Shown here in pieces: positions 1 through 8,671 of a stretch of DNA of 14,812 nucleotides. The position numbers were made by a program, and so were the translations under genes. This stretch comes from an uncultured Clostridia bacterium (GTDB lineage: Bacteria > Bacillota > Clostridia > Oscillospirales > Oscillospiraceae). Position 1 is the first letter of the stretch. Every line of letters starts with the position of its first letter. The notes beneath the pieces are model-generated. The model was not told the origin of the DNA. It worked only from the letters and a program-made list of their open reading frames with translations, and ran no database searches. The stretch covers positions 1 to 14,812 of the forward strand of contig CAMGCA010000016.1 of assembly GCA_946011705.1 (NCBI GenBank). The letters are read 5' to 3'.

Positions 1-117
1 AACCGCAACTTCGTGGGCCGTATGGGCCATGTGGACAGCGAGGTCTACCTCGCCAGCCCCGCCACTGCCGCCGCTTCCGCCCTCACGGGCTACATCACCG
101 CCCCAAAGGAGGTCTAA
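1..117 (+). CDS. leuC: 3-isopropylmalate dehydratase large subunit, C-terminal end (partial)
   Basis: Only the last 38 codons and the TAA stop are present; the 5' part lies outside the window. The visible peptide begins [10 protein letters not shown] and continues through [18 protein letters not shown], the conserved C-terminal segment of LeuC in the aconitase superfamily. NRNF(x)GRMG is a substrate- and cluster-region signature of isopropylmalate isomerase large subunits. With LeuD it isomerises 2-isopropylmalate to 3-isopropylmalate in leucine synthesis, using a [4Fe-4S] cluster whose cysteine ligands are not in view. The Shine-Dalgarno for leuD (AAAGGAGG, 105-112) lies inside the last leuC codons, so the two subunit genes are closely coupled. 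Identity is firm because leuD follows directly. Confidence 0.93.
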   Translation, partial: NRNFVGRMGHVDSEVYLASPATAAASALTGYITAPKEV

Positions 118-120
118 CGC

Positions 121-606
121 ATGAATACCAAGGGAACCGTTTTCAAATACCCCGACAACGTTGACACCGATGTCATCATCCCCGCCCGGTACTTAAATAC
201 CCCCAACGCCCAGGAGCTTGCCAAGCACTGCATGGAGGACATTGACAAAAATTATGTTAACCAAGTCAAGCCCGGCGACGTGATGGTAGCGGGCTGGAAC
301 TTCGGCTGCGGCTCCTCCCGGGAGCACGCCCCCCTGGTCATCAAGACCTGCGGCACCGGCTGCGTTATCGCCAAGTCCTTCGCCCGGATTTTCTACCGCA
401 ACGCCATCAACATCGGCCTGCCGATCTTAGAATGCGAGGCAGCCGCCGAGGAGATTCAAGCCGGGGACGAGGTCAGCGTGGATTTTGACACCGGCGTCAT
501 CACCGACCACACCACGGGCCGCACCTATCAGGCCGAGCCCTTCCCGGAATTTATCCAAAACATCATAAAAAAGGGCGGACTGCTTGCATCCTTGAAGGAG
601 ATGTGA
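121..606 (+). CDS. leuD: 3-isopropylmalate dehydratase small subunit
   Basis: This 161-residue protein is the swivelling small subunit of isopropylmalate isomerase, partner of LeuC in leucine biosynthesis. The N-terminus has the [13 protein letters not shown] signature (residues 13-25), and the substrate-binding GSSREHAP motif is at residues 64-71, followed by the [18 protein letters not shown] segment. The length of about 160 residues matches the short LeuD class of archaea, Clostridia and other Firmicutes rather than the roughly 200-residue enterobacterial form. The ATG lies 8 nt after AAAGGAGG (105-112) and 3 nt after the leuC stop, so the start is secure. leuB follows after 4 nt. Confidence 0.96.
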   Translation: MNTKGTVFKYPDNVDTDVIIPARYLNTPNAQELAKHCMEDIDKNYVNQVKPGDVMVAGWNFGCGSSREHAPLVIKTCGTGCVIAKSFARIFYRNAINIGLPILECEAAAEEIQAGDEVSVDFDTGVITDHTTGRTYQAEPFPEFIQNIIKKGGLLASLKEM

Positions 607-610
607 TAAT

Positions 611-1699
611 ATGACTAAGAATATCGCTCTGATTCGGGGAGACGGCATCGGCCCGGAAATCGTAGGTCAGGCAAAGCTGGTTTTAGACAGAATCGCGGAG
701 CTTTACGGTCACGAGTTTCACTACACCGACGTGGACATGGGCGGCAACGCCATCGACAAGTACGGCGACCCCCTCCCCCAGGATATGCTTGACAAGTGCT
801 TAGCTTCCGACTCCGTCCTTCTGGGCGCGGTAGGCGGCCCCAAGTGGAACGGCGTTCCCGGCCCCATGCGGCCCGAAAAAGGTCTTCTCCGGCTTCGCGC
901 CGGCATGGGGGTATACAGCAACAACCGTCCCGCCAAAATCTGGCCCCAGCTGGCTTCCGCTTCCCCGCTGAAGCAGGAAATCGTGGACAAGGGCATTGAC
1001 TTTCTTATTGTAAGAGAGCTGATCGGCGGCATCTACTTCGGTAAGCACGAAACCGTCACCGAAAACGGTGAGCCTGTTGCCATCGATGAGCTGCGCTACA
1101 GCGAAAGCGAAATCCGCCGCATCGGCCGCATCGGCTTTGAAACCGCCCGGAAGCGGGGGAAAAAGCTGTGCAGCGTGGAAAAGAGCAACGTGCTGGACTC
1201 TTCCCGTCTCTGGAAGAAGGTCATGCACGAATTAGCCGAAGAATACCCCGACGTGGCTCTTTCCGATATGCTGGTAGACAACTGCGCCATGCAGCTGGTC
1301 CGTGATCCCGGCCAGTTCGACGTGATTGTTACGGAGAATATGTTCGGCGACATTCTGTCCGACGAAGCCTCCATGATCACCGGCTCCATCGGCATGATCC
1401 CCTCCTCCTCTTTAGGCGACGGTACCCGGGGTCTGTACGAGCCCATCCACGGCTCCGCCCCCGACATTGCGGGTAAGGACATTGCAAACCCCATCGGCAC
1501 AATCTTAGCTGCCGCCATGATGCTCCGCTTCTCCTTCGATATGCCGCAGGAAGCGGACTGCATCGAAAATGCCGTCTCCAAGGTTTTGGATAGCGGTTAC
1601 CGCACCGGCGACATTCTTCCCTCCGGCCCCCACCAGTGCAGCCTGGTGGGATGCGCCGAAATGGGAAGATTGATTATAGAGAATTTGAAGAAAGGATGA
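611..1699 (+). CDS. leuB: 3-isopropylmalate dehydrogenase
   Basis: A 362-residue NAD-dependent oxidative decarboxylase that converts 3-isopropylmalate to 2-oxoisocaproate, the third leucine-specific step. The beta-decarboxylating dehydrogenase fold is shown by the N-terminal RGDGIGPE, the LRLR arginines (R94, R96), the catalytic tyrosine in ELIGGIYFG (Y142), a catalytic lysine near K191, and metal-binding aspartates D223 (VDNCAM), D247 and D251 (NMFGDILSDEAS). The GSAPDIAGK segment lies in the cofactor region. The length is normal for LeuB. GAAGGAG at 594-600 lies 10 nt before the ATG, inside the end of leuD, and the intergenic gap is only 4 nt. The order leuC-leuD-leuB is typical. Confidence 0.97.
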   Translation: MTKNIALIRGDGIGPEIVGQAKLVLDRIAELYGHEFHYTDVDMGGNAIDKYGDPLPQDMLDKCLASDSVLLGAVGGPKWNGVPGPMRPEKGLLRLRAGMGVYSNNRPAKIWPQLASASPLKQEIVDKGIDFLIVRELIGGIYFGKHETVTENGEPVAIDELRYSESEIRRIGRIGFETARKRGKKLCSVEKSNVLDSSRLWKKVMHELAEEYPDVALSDMLVDNCAMQLVRDPGQFDVIVTENMFGDILSDEASMITGSIGMIPSSSLGDGTRGLYEPIHGSAPDIAGKDIANPIGTILAAAMMLRFSFDMPQEADCIENAVSKVLDSGYRTGDILPSGPHQCSLVGCAEMGRLIIENLKKG

Positions 1700-1703
1700 T
1701 ACT

Positions 1704-3374
1704 ATGCTTCTTTCCGGCTCCGATATCCTCGTTCGCACCCTGATCGAACAGGGCGTGGATGTGGTCTTTGGCTATCCCGGCGGGCAGGTCATCAACATTT
1801 ATGACTCCCTTTACAAATATCAGGACGAACTGAAGCACGTCCTCACCGCCCATGAACAGGGCGCCTCCCACGCCGCCGACGGCTATGCCCGTGCCACCGG
1901 CAAGGTGGGCGTGGTCATCGCCACCTCCGGCCCCGGTGCCACCAATCTGGTCACCGGCATCGCCACGGCGTATCTGGACTCCGTCCCCATGGTAGCCATC
2001 ACCGGCAACGTGCCCAACTCCACCATCGGCACCGACGGCTTTCAGGAAATCGACATCACCGGCGTGACCCTGCCCATCACCAAGCACAATTACTTTGTGG
2101 GCAGCGTGGACAAGCTGGCGGACACCGTCCGGGAGGCCTTCAAGCTGGCAAAATCCGGCCGCCCCGGCCCTGTGCTCATCGACATCCCCAAGGATGTGCA
2201 GATCGCCAAATTCGACTACAAACCCGCCCAGCCGGTTACCGCCGACGAGGCCTTCCCCGCTAAGGATATCCGCATCCAGCAGGCCGCCCAGACCATCAAC
2301 GGGGCAAAGAAGCCCTTCATCTACTTCGGCGGCGGCCTGATTACCAGCGAAGCGCAGGACGAGCTGCTGCAAATGGCTGAGTTGATCGACGCGCCTATCG
2401 GCTGCTCCTTAATGGGCGTCTCTGGTGTTCCCACCGACTATCCCCGGTTCCTGGGTATGCAGGGTATGCACGGCCACTACGCCTGCTCCACCGCCATGCA
2501 CCACGCCGACTGCATCATCGCCCTTGGCTGCCGGTTCAACGACCGGGTTACCGGCAATCGTTCCAAGTTCGCCGTAGGCACCAAAATCGTCCATATCGAC
2601 ATTGACGGCGCGGAGCTGGGCAAGACCGTCTCCCCCGCCCATGGTCTCCGGGGCGACGTGAAAAAGACCCTGCAAAAGCTGCTGCCCCTGCTCAATAAGA
2701 CCGAGCACCCCGAATGGCAGGCGGAGATTGATCAGTATATTGTGGAGGAACAGGCTGCTCTGGATTCCCGGGAGGGCATGACCCCCAGGAACGTCATCAC
2801 CACTCTGAACCGCTACCTGAGTGAGAACACCCCCGTGGCGACGGATGTGGGCCAGCATCAGATGTGGGCCGCCCAGTATCTGAACCTGAAAACCAGCCGC
2901 CGGTTCCTCTCCAGCGGAGGCCTCGGCACCATGGGCTTCGGCATGGGCGCTGCCATCGGCGCGGCTATGGCTACGAAGGAGCGCACGGTGCTGGTCACCG
3001 GCGACGGCAGCTTCGGCATGAACCTCAACGAGCTGGCAACGGCAGTTGCCAACAAGGTTCCCCTGGTGATTCTCCTGCTTAACAACAACGTACTGGGCAT
3101 GGTCCGCCAGTGGCAGACCCTGTTCTTTGACAAGCACTATTCCAACACCATGCTGGATGAGCGCCAGACGGATTTTGTGAAGCTGGCGGAAGCCTTTGGC
3201 GCAAAGGGAAGCCGGGCGCTGACCCTGGAGGAACTGGAAGATGCCCTGACGGAAGCCTTCGCCTGCGATGGCCCCTACCTCATCGACTGCGCCATCGACA
3301 AGGACGAGTTCGTGCTGCCCATGCTGCCCCCCGGCGGTTCCATGGACGATATCATTACAAGGATCGGTGACTGA
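1704..3374 (+). CDS. ilvB: Acetolactate synthase large (catalytic) subunit
   Basis: A 556-residue ThDP/FAD enzyme that condenses two pyruvates to acetolactate, or pyruvate with 2-oxobutyrate to acetohydroxybutyrate, at the entry to valine/leucine and isoleucine synthesis. The ThDP-activating glutamate is E51 (AHEQGASHAADGYAR). The central FAD domain includes GMQGMHGHYA (251-260). The ThDP/Mg motif starts with GDGSF at 433-437 and ends in NNN at 460-462. The W470 region (GMVRQWQ) matches biosynthetic AHAS rather than catabolic AlsS, and the adjacent regulatory subunit gene supports this. The ATG follows GAAAGGAT (1690-1697), which overlaps the leuB stop region with a 4-nt gap, so it is cotranscribed with leuB. 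Only 2 nt separate it from ilvN. Confidence 0.97.
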   Translation: MLLSGSDILVRTLIEQGVDVVFGYPGGQVINIYDSLYKYQDELKHVLTAHEQGASHAADGYARATGKVGVVIATSGPGATNLVTGIATAYLDSVPMVAITGNVPNSTIGTDGFQEIDITGVTLPITKHNYFVGSVDKLADTVREAFKLAKSGRPGPVLIDIPKDVQIAKFDYKPAQPVTADEAFPAKDIRIQQAAQTINGAKKPFIYFGGGLITSEAQDELLQMAELIDAPIGCSLMGVSGVPTDYPRFLGMQGMHGHYACSTAMHHADCIIALGCRFNDRVTGNRSKFAVGTKIVHIDIDGAELGKTVSPAHGLRGDVKKTLQKLLPLLNKTEHPEWQAEIDQYIVEEQAALDSREGMTPRNVITTLNRYLSENTPVATDVGQHQMWAAQYLNLKTSRRFLSSGGLGTMGFGMGAAIGAAMATKERTVLVTGDGSFGMNLNELATAVANKVPLVILLLNNNVLGMVRQWQTLFFDKHYSNTMLDERQTDFVKLAEAFGAKGSRALTLEELEDALTEAFACDGPYLIDCAIDKDEFVLPMLPPGGSMDDIITRIGD

Positions 3375-3376
3375 AG

Positions 3377-3883
3377 ATGAAGAAATTTACTGTAGCCATT
3401 CTGGTCAACAATCAGTTCGGCGTTCTGAACCGGGTCACCAGCATGTTCCGACGCCGCCAGTTTAACATCACGTCCCTGACCGTGTCGGAGACGGAATCCG
3501 AGGAATTCTCCCGGATCACCGTCCAGTCCGAGGGCGACGAAGTAAAGAAGGAGCAGCTTATTAACCAGCTCTACAAGCTCCCGGACGTGGTCTCCATTGC
3601 GGAATTAGACAATCTCGACACCGTGAACCGGGAGCTGCTGCTCATTAAGGTCAAAAACGACCCCAACGTCCGGGGCGAAATCAGCGCCGCGTCCGATGCC
3701 TACGAGGGCAAGATCGTGGACTTCACCAAGGACTCCATCATCATCCAAATGATCGGCGACAGCCGGAAAATCGACAATTTCGTATCTCTCATGAAGGAGT
3801 ACGACATTCTGGAGATCTGCCGTACCGGCGTGGTGAGCCTGCAAAGAGGCGCTACCACCATCCGCCGGGTCACGAATCTTTAA
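3377..3883 (+). CDS. ilvN: Acetolactate synthase small (regulatory) subunit
   Basis: A 168-residue regulatory subunit with an N-terminal ACT domain (about residues 3-75) and a C-terminal ALS_ss_C domain (about 85-160). It activates IlvB and normally confers valine feedback inhibition. Aligning by eye to E. coli IlvH, N12, G15 and N30 correspond to its valine-site residues N11, G14 and N29, so inhibition by valine is probably retained. The usual Pro before that glycine is Phe here (NNQFGVL). The ATG lies 2 nt after the ilvB stop with only a weak AAGGA (3359-3363) about 13 nt upstream, suggesting translational coupling to ilvB. The TAA stop forms the first bases of the following inverted repeat. 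Confidence 0.96.
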   Translation: MKKFTVAILVNNQFGVLNRVTSMFRRRQFNITSLTVSETESEEFSRITVQSEGDEVKKEQLINQLYKLPDVVSIAELDNLDTVNRELLLIKVKNDPNVRGEISAASDAYEGKIVDFTKDSIIIQMIGDSRKIDNFVSLMKEYDILEICRTGVVSLQRGATTIRRVTNL

Positions 3884-3987
3884 TTGACAATGGACAATGT
3901 ACAATTGACAATTATGGAGTCCTTGCGGGACATATTTAAAATCATCCCGAAGGGATACCACAATTGTCAACTGTCAATTGTCAATTT
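3882..3987. repeat. AT-rich imperfect inverted repeat between ilvN and ilvC
   Basis: The left end is built of AATTGACAAT / GGACAATGTACAATTGACAATT units. The right end (3961-3987) carries the reverse complement in the form CAATTGTCAACTGTCAATTG. The arms can fold back on each other, with indels. The core forms a second short stem, CCTTgCGGGA near 3922-3931 against TCCCGAAGG near 3945-3954, with one bulge. The whole element of about 106 bp is therefore a long imperfect hairpin. It starts within the ilvN stop codon and ends inside the ilvC promoter. It resembles a miniature or REP-like element; no transposase or clear target duplication is visible. Confidence 0.7.
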
Positions 3988-3993
3988 TATAAT
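3964..3993 (+). promoter_or_regulatory. Sigma-A type promoter for ilvC, within the repeat's right arm
   Basis: The -35 hexamer TTGTCA (3964-3969) is separated by 18 nt from a perfect -10 TATAAT (3988-3993). Transcription would start near 4000 and give a leader of about 25 nt ending in AGAGG (4012-4016) before the ilvC ATG. The -35 and spacer are made of the right arm of the inverted repeat, so the repeat appears to supply the promoter. This is a consensus match by eye. Confidence 0.7.
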
Positions 3994-4009
3994 GTATTTC
4001 ATTTTCTGA

Positions 4010-5041
<1,032 letters not shown>

Positions 5042-5051
5042 TAAAACTTCG

Positions 5052-5140
5052 TGTCATTGCGAGGAGGCCGTAGGCCGACGTGGCAATCTCCAAAATGCAG
5101 GGGATTGCCACGCCAGTGTGCGCACTGGCTCGCAATGACA
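5052..5140. repeat. Cruciform-like palindromic repeat between ilvC and ilvD
   Basis: The outer arms are a perfect 12-bp inverted repeat, TGTCATTGCGAG (5052-5063) and CTCGCAATGACA (5129-5140). Nested inside are CGTGGCAATC (5079-5088) and GATTGCCACG (5103-5112), another perfect 10-bp stem. Two side hairpins complete the fold: GGCC-gta-GGCC (5066-5076) and CCAGTG-tgcg-CACTGG (5113-5128). The result is a four-way-junction-like structure of 89 bp. The following CATTCTTTTATAC is T-rich, so partial termination after ilvC is possible. Elements of the TCATTGCGAGGAG...GCAATGAC type are widespread intergenic repeats in gut Firmicutes (from memory). Confidence 0.8.
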
Positions 5141-5176
5141 TTCTTTTATACTACTTCAAGAAAGCAGGAAAAACCT

Positions 5177-6838
5177 ATGATGATGAAAGACAAGGTCGTG
5201 AACGGCCCTCAGAACCCCACCCACCGCCGCCTATATCACGCTCTTGGCCAGACAGAAGAGGACCAGCAGCGGCCCCTGATTGCCGTGGTCAGCTCCTACA
5301 ACGAGATCGTCCCCGGCCATATGAACCTGGATAAGATCGTGGACGCGGTGAAACTGGGCGTTGCCATGGCTGGCGGCACTCCCATCGTGTTCCCCGCCAT
5401 CGCTGTCTGCGACGGCATCGCCATGGGTCACGAGGGCATGAAATACTCCCTGGTCACCCGTGACCTGATCGCCGACTCCACCGAGGCCATGCTGAAAGCT
5501 CACGGCTTTGACGGCGTGGTCATGGTGCCCAACTGCGACAAGAACGTACCGGGTCTTCTCATGGCGGCTGCCCGGGTGAACATCCCGGCCATTTTCGTCA
5601 GCGGCGGCCCCATGCTGGCAGGCCGGGTAGACGGCAAGAAAACCAGCCTTTCCAGTATGTTCGAGGCAGTGGGCGCATATACCGCCGGAAAAATTGACGA
5701 AGCCCGGCTCACCTACTGCGAAAAGAACACCTGCCCCACCTGCGGCTCCTGCTCCGGTATGTACACCGCCAACTCCATGAACTGCCTGACGGAGGTTCTG
5801 GGCATGGGCCTGAAGGGCAACGGCACCATCCCCGCCGTGTACTCTGCCCGTATCGAGCTTGCCAAGCACGCCGGTATACAGATTATGGAGCTGGTGCGGA
5901 AAAACATCCGGCCCCGGGACATCATGACCGCCGCCGCCATCCGCAATGCCCTCACCGCCGACATGGCCCTGGGCTGCTCCACCAACTCCATGCTCCACCT
6001 GCCCGCCATCGCCAACGAGTGCGGCGTGGACTTTGATCTGGATTTGGCCAACGAGGTCAGCGCCGTAACCCCCAATCTGTGTCATCTTGCCCCCGCCGGC
6101 CCCACCTACATGGAAGACCTCAACGCCGCCGGCGGCGTATACGCGGTGCTGAAAGAGCTGACCAAGAAGAACCTTCTGGACACCTCCGTGATGACCTGCA
6201 CCGGAAAGACCCTGGGCGAGAATATTGCGGACGCCGTGAATATCGACACCTCCGTCATCCGTACCGTGGAGGAACCTTACTCCCCCACTGGCGGCATCGC
6301 CGTGCTCCACGGCAATCTGGCCCCCGAGGGCAGCGTGGTCAAGCGCAGCGCAGTGCTGCCGGAAATGCTGGTACACGAAGGCCCCGCCCGGGTCTTTGAA
6401 TCCGAAGAAGAAGCGCAGTCTGCCATCAATGAAGGAAAGATCAAGCCCGGCGATGTGGTGGTCATCCGCTACGAAGGCCCTAAGGGCGGCCCCGGTATGC
6501 GGGAAATGCTGAACCCCACCTCCGCCATCATGGGCATGGGTCTGGGCAATTCCGTGGCTCTCATCACTGACGGCCGGTTCTCCGGTGCCACCCGTGGTGC
6601 CTGCATCGGCCACGTCTCCCCGGAAGCGGCCTCCGGCGGTCCCATCGGCATCGTCAAAGAGGGCGACATTATCTCCATCGATATTCCCAACAATAAGCTG
6701 GAGCTGAAAATCTCCGACGAGGAACTGGCGCAGCGCATGGCGAATTTCGTCCCCAAGAAGAAGGAACTGTCCGGCTACCTCAAGCGCTACGCCGCGCTGG
6801 TTTCCAGCGGCGCAAAGGGTGCGATTCTGAACGTATGA
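5177..6838 (+). CDS. ilvD: Dihydroxy-acid dehydratase
   Basis: A 553-residue iron-sulfur dehydratase that converts dihydroxyisovalerate and dihydroxymethylvalerate to the 2-oxo acids of valine/leucine and isoleucine. Family signatures are [18 protein letters not shown] (75-92), the NCDK motif (C120), [18 protein letters not shown] (186-203) and a C-terminal [14 protein letters not shown] segment. C78, C120 and C192 are the likely cluster cysteines. The position that is Cys in [2Fe-2S] members (PCN/PCH) is Gly47 (VPGH), which suggests an oxygen-labile [4Fe-4S] type. The frame is open back to a GTG at 5051, but that extension translates the repeat. I choose ATG 5177 because AGGA (5166-5169) lies 7 nt upstream and the length is then normal. 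Two further ATGs follow at 5180 and 5183. The stop overlaps the next gene by 4 nt. Confidence 0.96.
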   Translation: MMMKDKVVNGPQNPTHRRLYHALGQTEEDQQRPLIAVVSSYNEIVPGHMNLDKIVDAVKLGVAMAGGTPIVFPAIAVCDGIAMGHEGMKYSLVTRDLIADSTEAMLKAHGFDGVVMVPNCDKNVPGLLMAAARVNIPAIFVSGGPMLAGRVDGKKTSLSSMFEAVGAYTAGKIDEARLTYCEKNTCPTCGSCSGMYTANSMNCLTEVLGMGLKGNGTIPAVYSARIELAKHAGIQIMELVRKNIRPRDIMTAAAIRNALTADMALGCSTNSMLHLPAIANECGVDFDLDLANEVSAVTPNLCHLAPAGPTYMEDLNAAGGVYAVLKELTKKNLLDTSVMTCTGKTLGENIADAVNIDTSVIRTVEEPYSPTGGIAVLHGNLAPEGSVVKRSAVLPEMLVHEGPARVFESEEEAQSAINEGKIKPGDVVVIRYEGPKGGPGMREMLNPTSAIMGMGLGNSVALITDGRFSGATRGACIGHVSPEAASGGPIGIVKEGDIISIDIPNNKLELKISDEELAQRMANFVPKKKELSGYLKRYAALVSSGAKGAILNV

Positions 6839-8025
6839 AGCTGAACGAACTGCACATTCGCCTGAATTCTCTGGCAATTTTCCGGGCGCTGCTCCGTGAC
6901 CCCGTGGTGTCGGCCTTGCTGGACTACCTGAACAGCCGGGAAAAAGCTACCTCCGAAGCCGTCTCCAAATACGCCGCCTTTGTGTCCAGCCTGTATGGCA
7001 CCGAAAAGCGGACGCTGGCGGGCTACATCCAGCACATCGTCAACAACGATGAAAACGCCTACATCCGCATGATCGGCCGGGGCGCACAGCCCTGGCCCGA
7101 GATGGAAACCCAGGTGGAGCAGGAACTGCAAATTTTGCAGGCCGTCGCTGACCTGACCCCGGAAGCCCTCCGTGAAGGGCTTAACTGGGACGGTTATCTT
7201 CCTGTTTTCGCCACCAAGCAGCTGAATCTTGTGGACAGCTATCACGAGCGCTGCGCCAATATCCACCGCTTTGGTTACGGTATCTACGCCAAGCACATTA
7301 TGTTCTTCATCGGTGAAAACAACCGCATCGTCCCCGTCATCAACCCCGATCAGACCCGCCTGTCCTCCCTCATCGACTACAAGCGGGAGCAACAAATTAT
7401 CCTGGACAACACCGTGGCCCTTCTCGAGGGCAAGCCCGCTGCCAACATTCTCCTCACCGGTGATGCGGGCACCGGCAAGTCCTCCACCGTCAAGGCAGTG
7501 GTCAACGAGCTTCACGACCGGGGCCTGCGGATTCTGGAGGTGCGCAAGGAGCAGCTCCACGCCATCCCCGCCATCCTGGACGAGCTGAACACCAACCCGC
7601 TGAAATTCATCCTGTTCATCGACGACCTGAGCTTCCAAAAGGACGACGACAATTTCAGCGCTCTGAAAGCCATTTTGGAAGGAAGCGTCTCCGCCAAGAG
7701 CCGCAACGTGGTGATCTACGCCACTTCCAACCGCCGCCATCTGGTGAAGGAGAGCTTCTCCGGCCGGGACGGGGACGATGTTCACCGCAACGACACCATG
7801 CAGGAGGTCATCTCTCTGTCCGAGCGATTCGGCATTCAGGTCACCTTCCAGAAGCCCAACAAGGAAACCTATCTGGGCATTGTCCGGCACCTTGCCCAGG
7901 AAAAGGGTGTAACAATGGATGCAGGCGAGCTGGATATGCTGGCAGAGCGCTACGCCCTGGGCCGTGGCGGCCGCTCCGCCAGAGCTGCCACTCAGTTCAT
8001 CGACGGGCTGCTTGCAAAGCAGTAA
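6835..8025 (+). CDS. AAA+ ATPase of the DUF815 family, function unknown
   Basis: This 396-residue cytoplasmic protein has a helical N-terminal region (about 1-180) and an AAA+ module. Walker A is G209DAGTGKS216. Walker B is FILFIDDL with D263-D264, followed by a DUF815-typical SFQKDDD stretch. A sensor-1-like asparagine is N299 in YATSNRRHL, and a GRSARAA segment near the C-terminus resembles sensor 2. I recognise the combination as DUF815 (COG2607), predicted ATPases with no established role. There is no signal peptide or membrane segment. The ATG overlaps the ilvD stop as ATGA (6835-6838), and no good Shine-Dalgarno lies at proper spacing (AAAGGGTG is about 14 nt away), so translation is probably coupled to ilvD. 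A strong terminator follows, making it the last gene of the unit. Confidence 0.85.
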   Translation: MKLNELHIRLNSLAIFRALLRDPVVSALLDYLNSREKATSEAVSKYAAFVSSLYGTEKRTLAGYIQHIVNNDENAYIRMIGRGAQPWPEMETQVEQELQILQAVADLTPEALREGLNWDGYLPVFATKQLNLVDSYHERCANIHRFGYGIYAKHIMFFIGENNRIVPVINPDQTRLSSLIDYKREQQIILDNTVALLEGKPAANILLTGDAGTGKSSTVKAVVNELHDRGLRILEVRKEQLHAIPAILDELNTNPLKFILFIDDLSFQKDDDNFSALKAILEGSVSAKSRNVVIYATSNRRHLVKESFSGRDGDDVHRNDTMQEVISLSERFGIQVTFQKPNKETYLGIVRHLAQEKGVTMDAGELDMLAERYALGRGGRSARAATQFIDGLLAKQ

Positions 8026-8077
8026 TATAGAATAGTGCTGTCATTCCGAGCAGGGTGTATTTTGTAAAAGAAGTAAT

Positions 8078-8123
8078 CTGCCGGGGTATCGTGATCGCGA
8101 TACCCCGGCAGAATAATTTTATT
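8078..8123. terminator. Strong hairpin terminator, probably bidirectional
   Basis: A perfect 14-bp stem, CTGCCGGGGTATCG (8078-8091) with CGATACCCCGGCAG (8098-8111), has a 6-nt loop. It is followed by AATAATTTTATT on the + strand. Read on the - strand the same stem is followed by ATTACTTCTTTT. It lies between two convergent genes (the DUF815 ATPase ending at 8025 and the minus-strand ORF ending at 8176) and so could terminate both. The preceding GTCATTCCGAGC (about 8039-8050) resembles a common intergenic repeat, so the hairpin may itself be repeat-derived. Confidence 0.8.
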
Positions 8124-8175
8124 GCAGAGCTTGGATGATAATTCCTTTCCCGTCCGGCGGCAAAATTCCAGCCAA

Positions 8176-8418
8176 TCACGTCTGCTCCTTGGACTCAGGA
8201 AGGTGCGATACGCGGTTACAGCTGACAATAACCCGTGAAGCGCCGCCGGTGGTGCAGGTATAGAGGGTCAAATCGTATTGGGTAACTTTTATATCAGGAG
8301 TTCCCTCCGCATTGACCCGCATGGCGGGGAAACACACGCTTGCCAGCATGACCAGCGCCAGCAGCATGACAAGCGTTCGTTCGAAGCCGCGCTTTCTCTG
8401 ATATTTTCTTCCATCCAT
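8176..8418 (-). CDS. Small secreted protein: signal peptide joined to a sortase-like C-terminal tail (possible deletion remnant)
   Basis: An 80-residue minus-strand ORF with a textbook AGGAGG (complement of 8427-8432) 8 nt before its ATG. Residues 1-14 are basic, 15-33 hydrophobic (TLVMLLALVMLASVCFPAM), and VNA at 35-37 is a plausible signal peptidase I site. After residue 41 the sequence reads YDLTLYTCTTGGASRVIVSC (48-67). This matches the end of sortases: the TLxTC strand with catalytic Cys (C55) and, 7 residues on, the catalytic Arg (R62). The catalytic His and the rest of the beta-barrel are absent. I infer either a gene shortened by internal deletion, joining an exported protein's start to a sortase end, or a small peptide that only resembles one. 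It converges on the terminator at 8078-8111. The Shine-Dalgarno and signal peptide make translation likely; activity is unlikely. Confidence 0.6.
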   Translation of the reverse strand: MDGRKYQRKRGFERTLVMLLALVMLASVCFPAMRVNAEGTPDIKVTQYDLTLYTCTTGGASRVIVSCNRVSHLPESKEQT

Positions 8419-8508
8419 AAGTCTGTCCTCCTAAATACCAAATCTTTTACCCAGTCCGTAAGAGATTGCAGTTATCCGATCAATCCTTTACCAATGCAGT
8501 TCGTAAAA

Positions 8509-8535
8509 AAGGTACGATTTTGAAGGTTGTACCTT
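8509..8535 (-). terminator. Weak hairpin upstream of the small secreted ORF
   Basis: AAGGTAC (8509-8515) and GTACCTT (8529-8535) form a 7-bp stem with a 13-nt loop. Read on the minus strand the stem ends in CCTTTTTTAC, a short T run. It could end minus-strand transcription entering from the repeat region, or be an incidental fold in the leader of the small gene. No clear promoter for that gene was found. Confidence 0.3.
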
Positions 8536-8582
8536 CCTATTTTACTGCACCCCGCATGGTAGGCTGTCGCTGTTCCTCATCC

Positions 8583-8617
8583 GCCCCCTGCGGGGGCACC
8601 TTCCCCCCGGGGGAAGG
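8583..8617. repeat. GC-rich double-hairpin repeat fragment
   Basis: Two adjacent palindromes: GCCCCC-tgc-GGGGGC (8583-8597) and CCTTCCCCC-c-GGGGGAAGG (8599-8617). The context CCTCATCC...GAAGGC resembles a dispersed intergenic repeat common in gut Oscillospiraceae (from memory). Its translation gives the SPGGKVPPQG-type peptides that gene callers often report as spurious ORFs. Confidence 0.6.
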
Positions 8618-8671
8618 CATTGCTTCGCTAAAGGACAATTTTGCTGAGCAAAGCCGATAAGCACATACTCT

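Noticed and set aside
5231..6877. 548-codon antisense ORF opposite ilvD
   Set aside because: Antisense shadow of GC-rich coding DNA: His/Gly/Val/Asp-rich composition, no domains. The + strand has a complete IlvD.
7992..8228. 78-codon minus-strand ORF overlapping the terminator
   Set aside because: It runs through the terminator hairpin and the 3' end of the DUF815 gene, overlaps the better-supported secreted ORF in another frame, and resembles no family.
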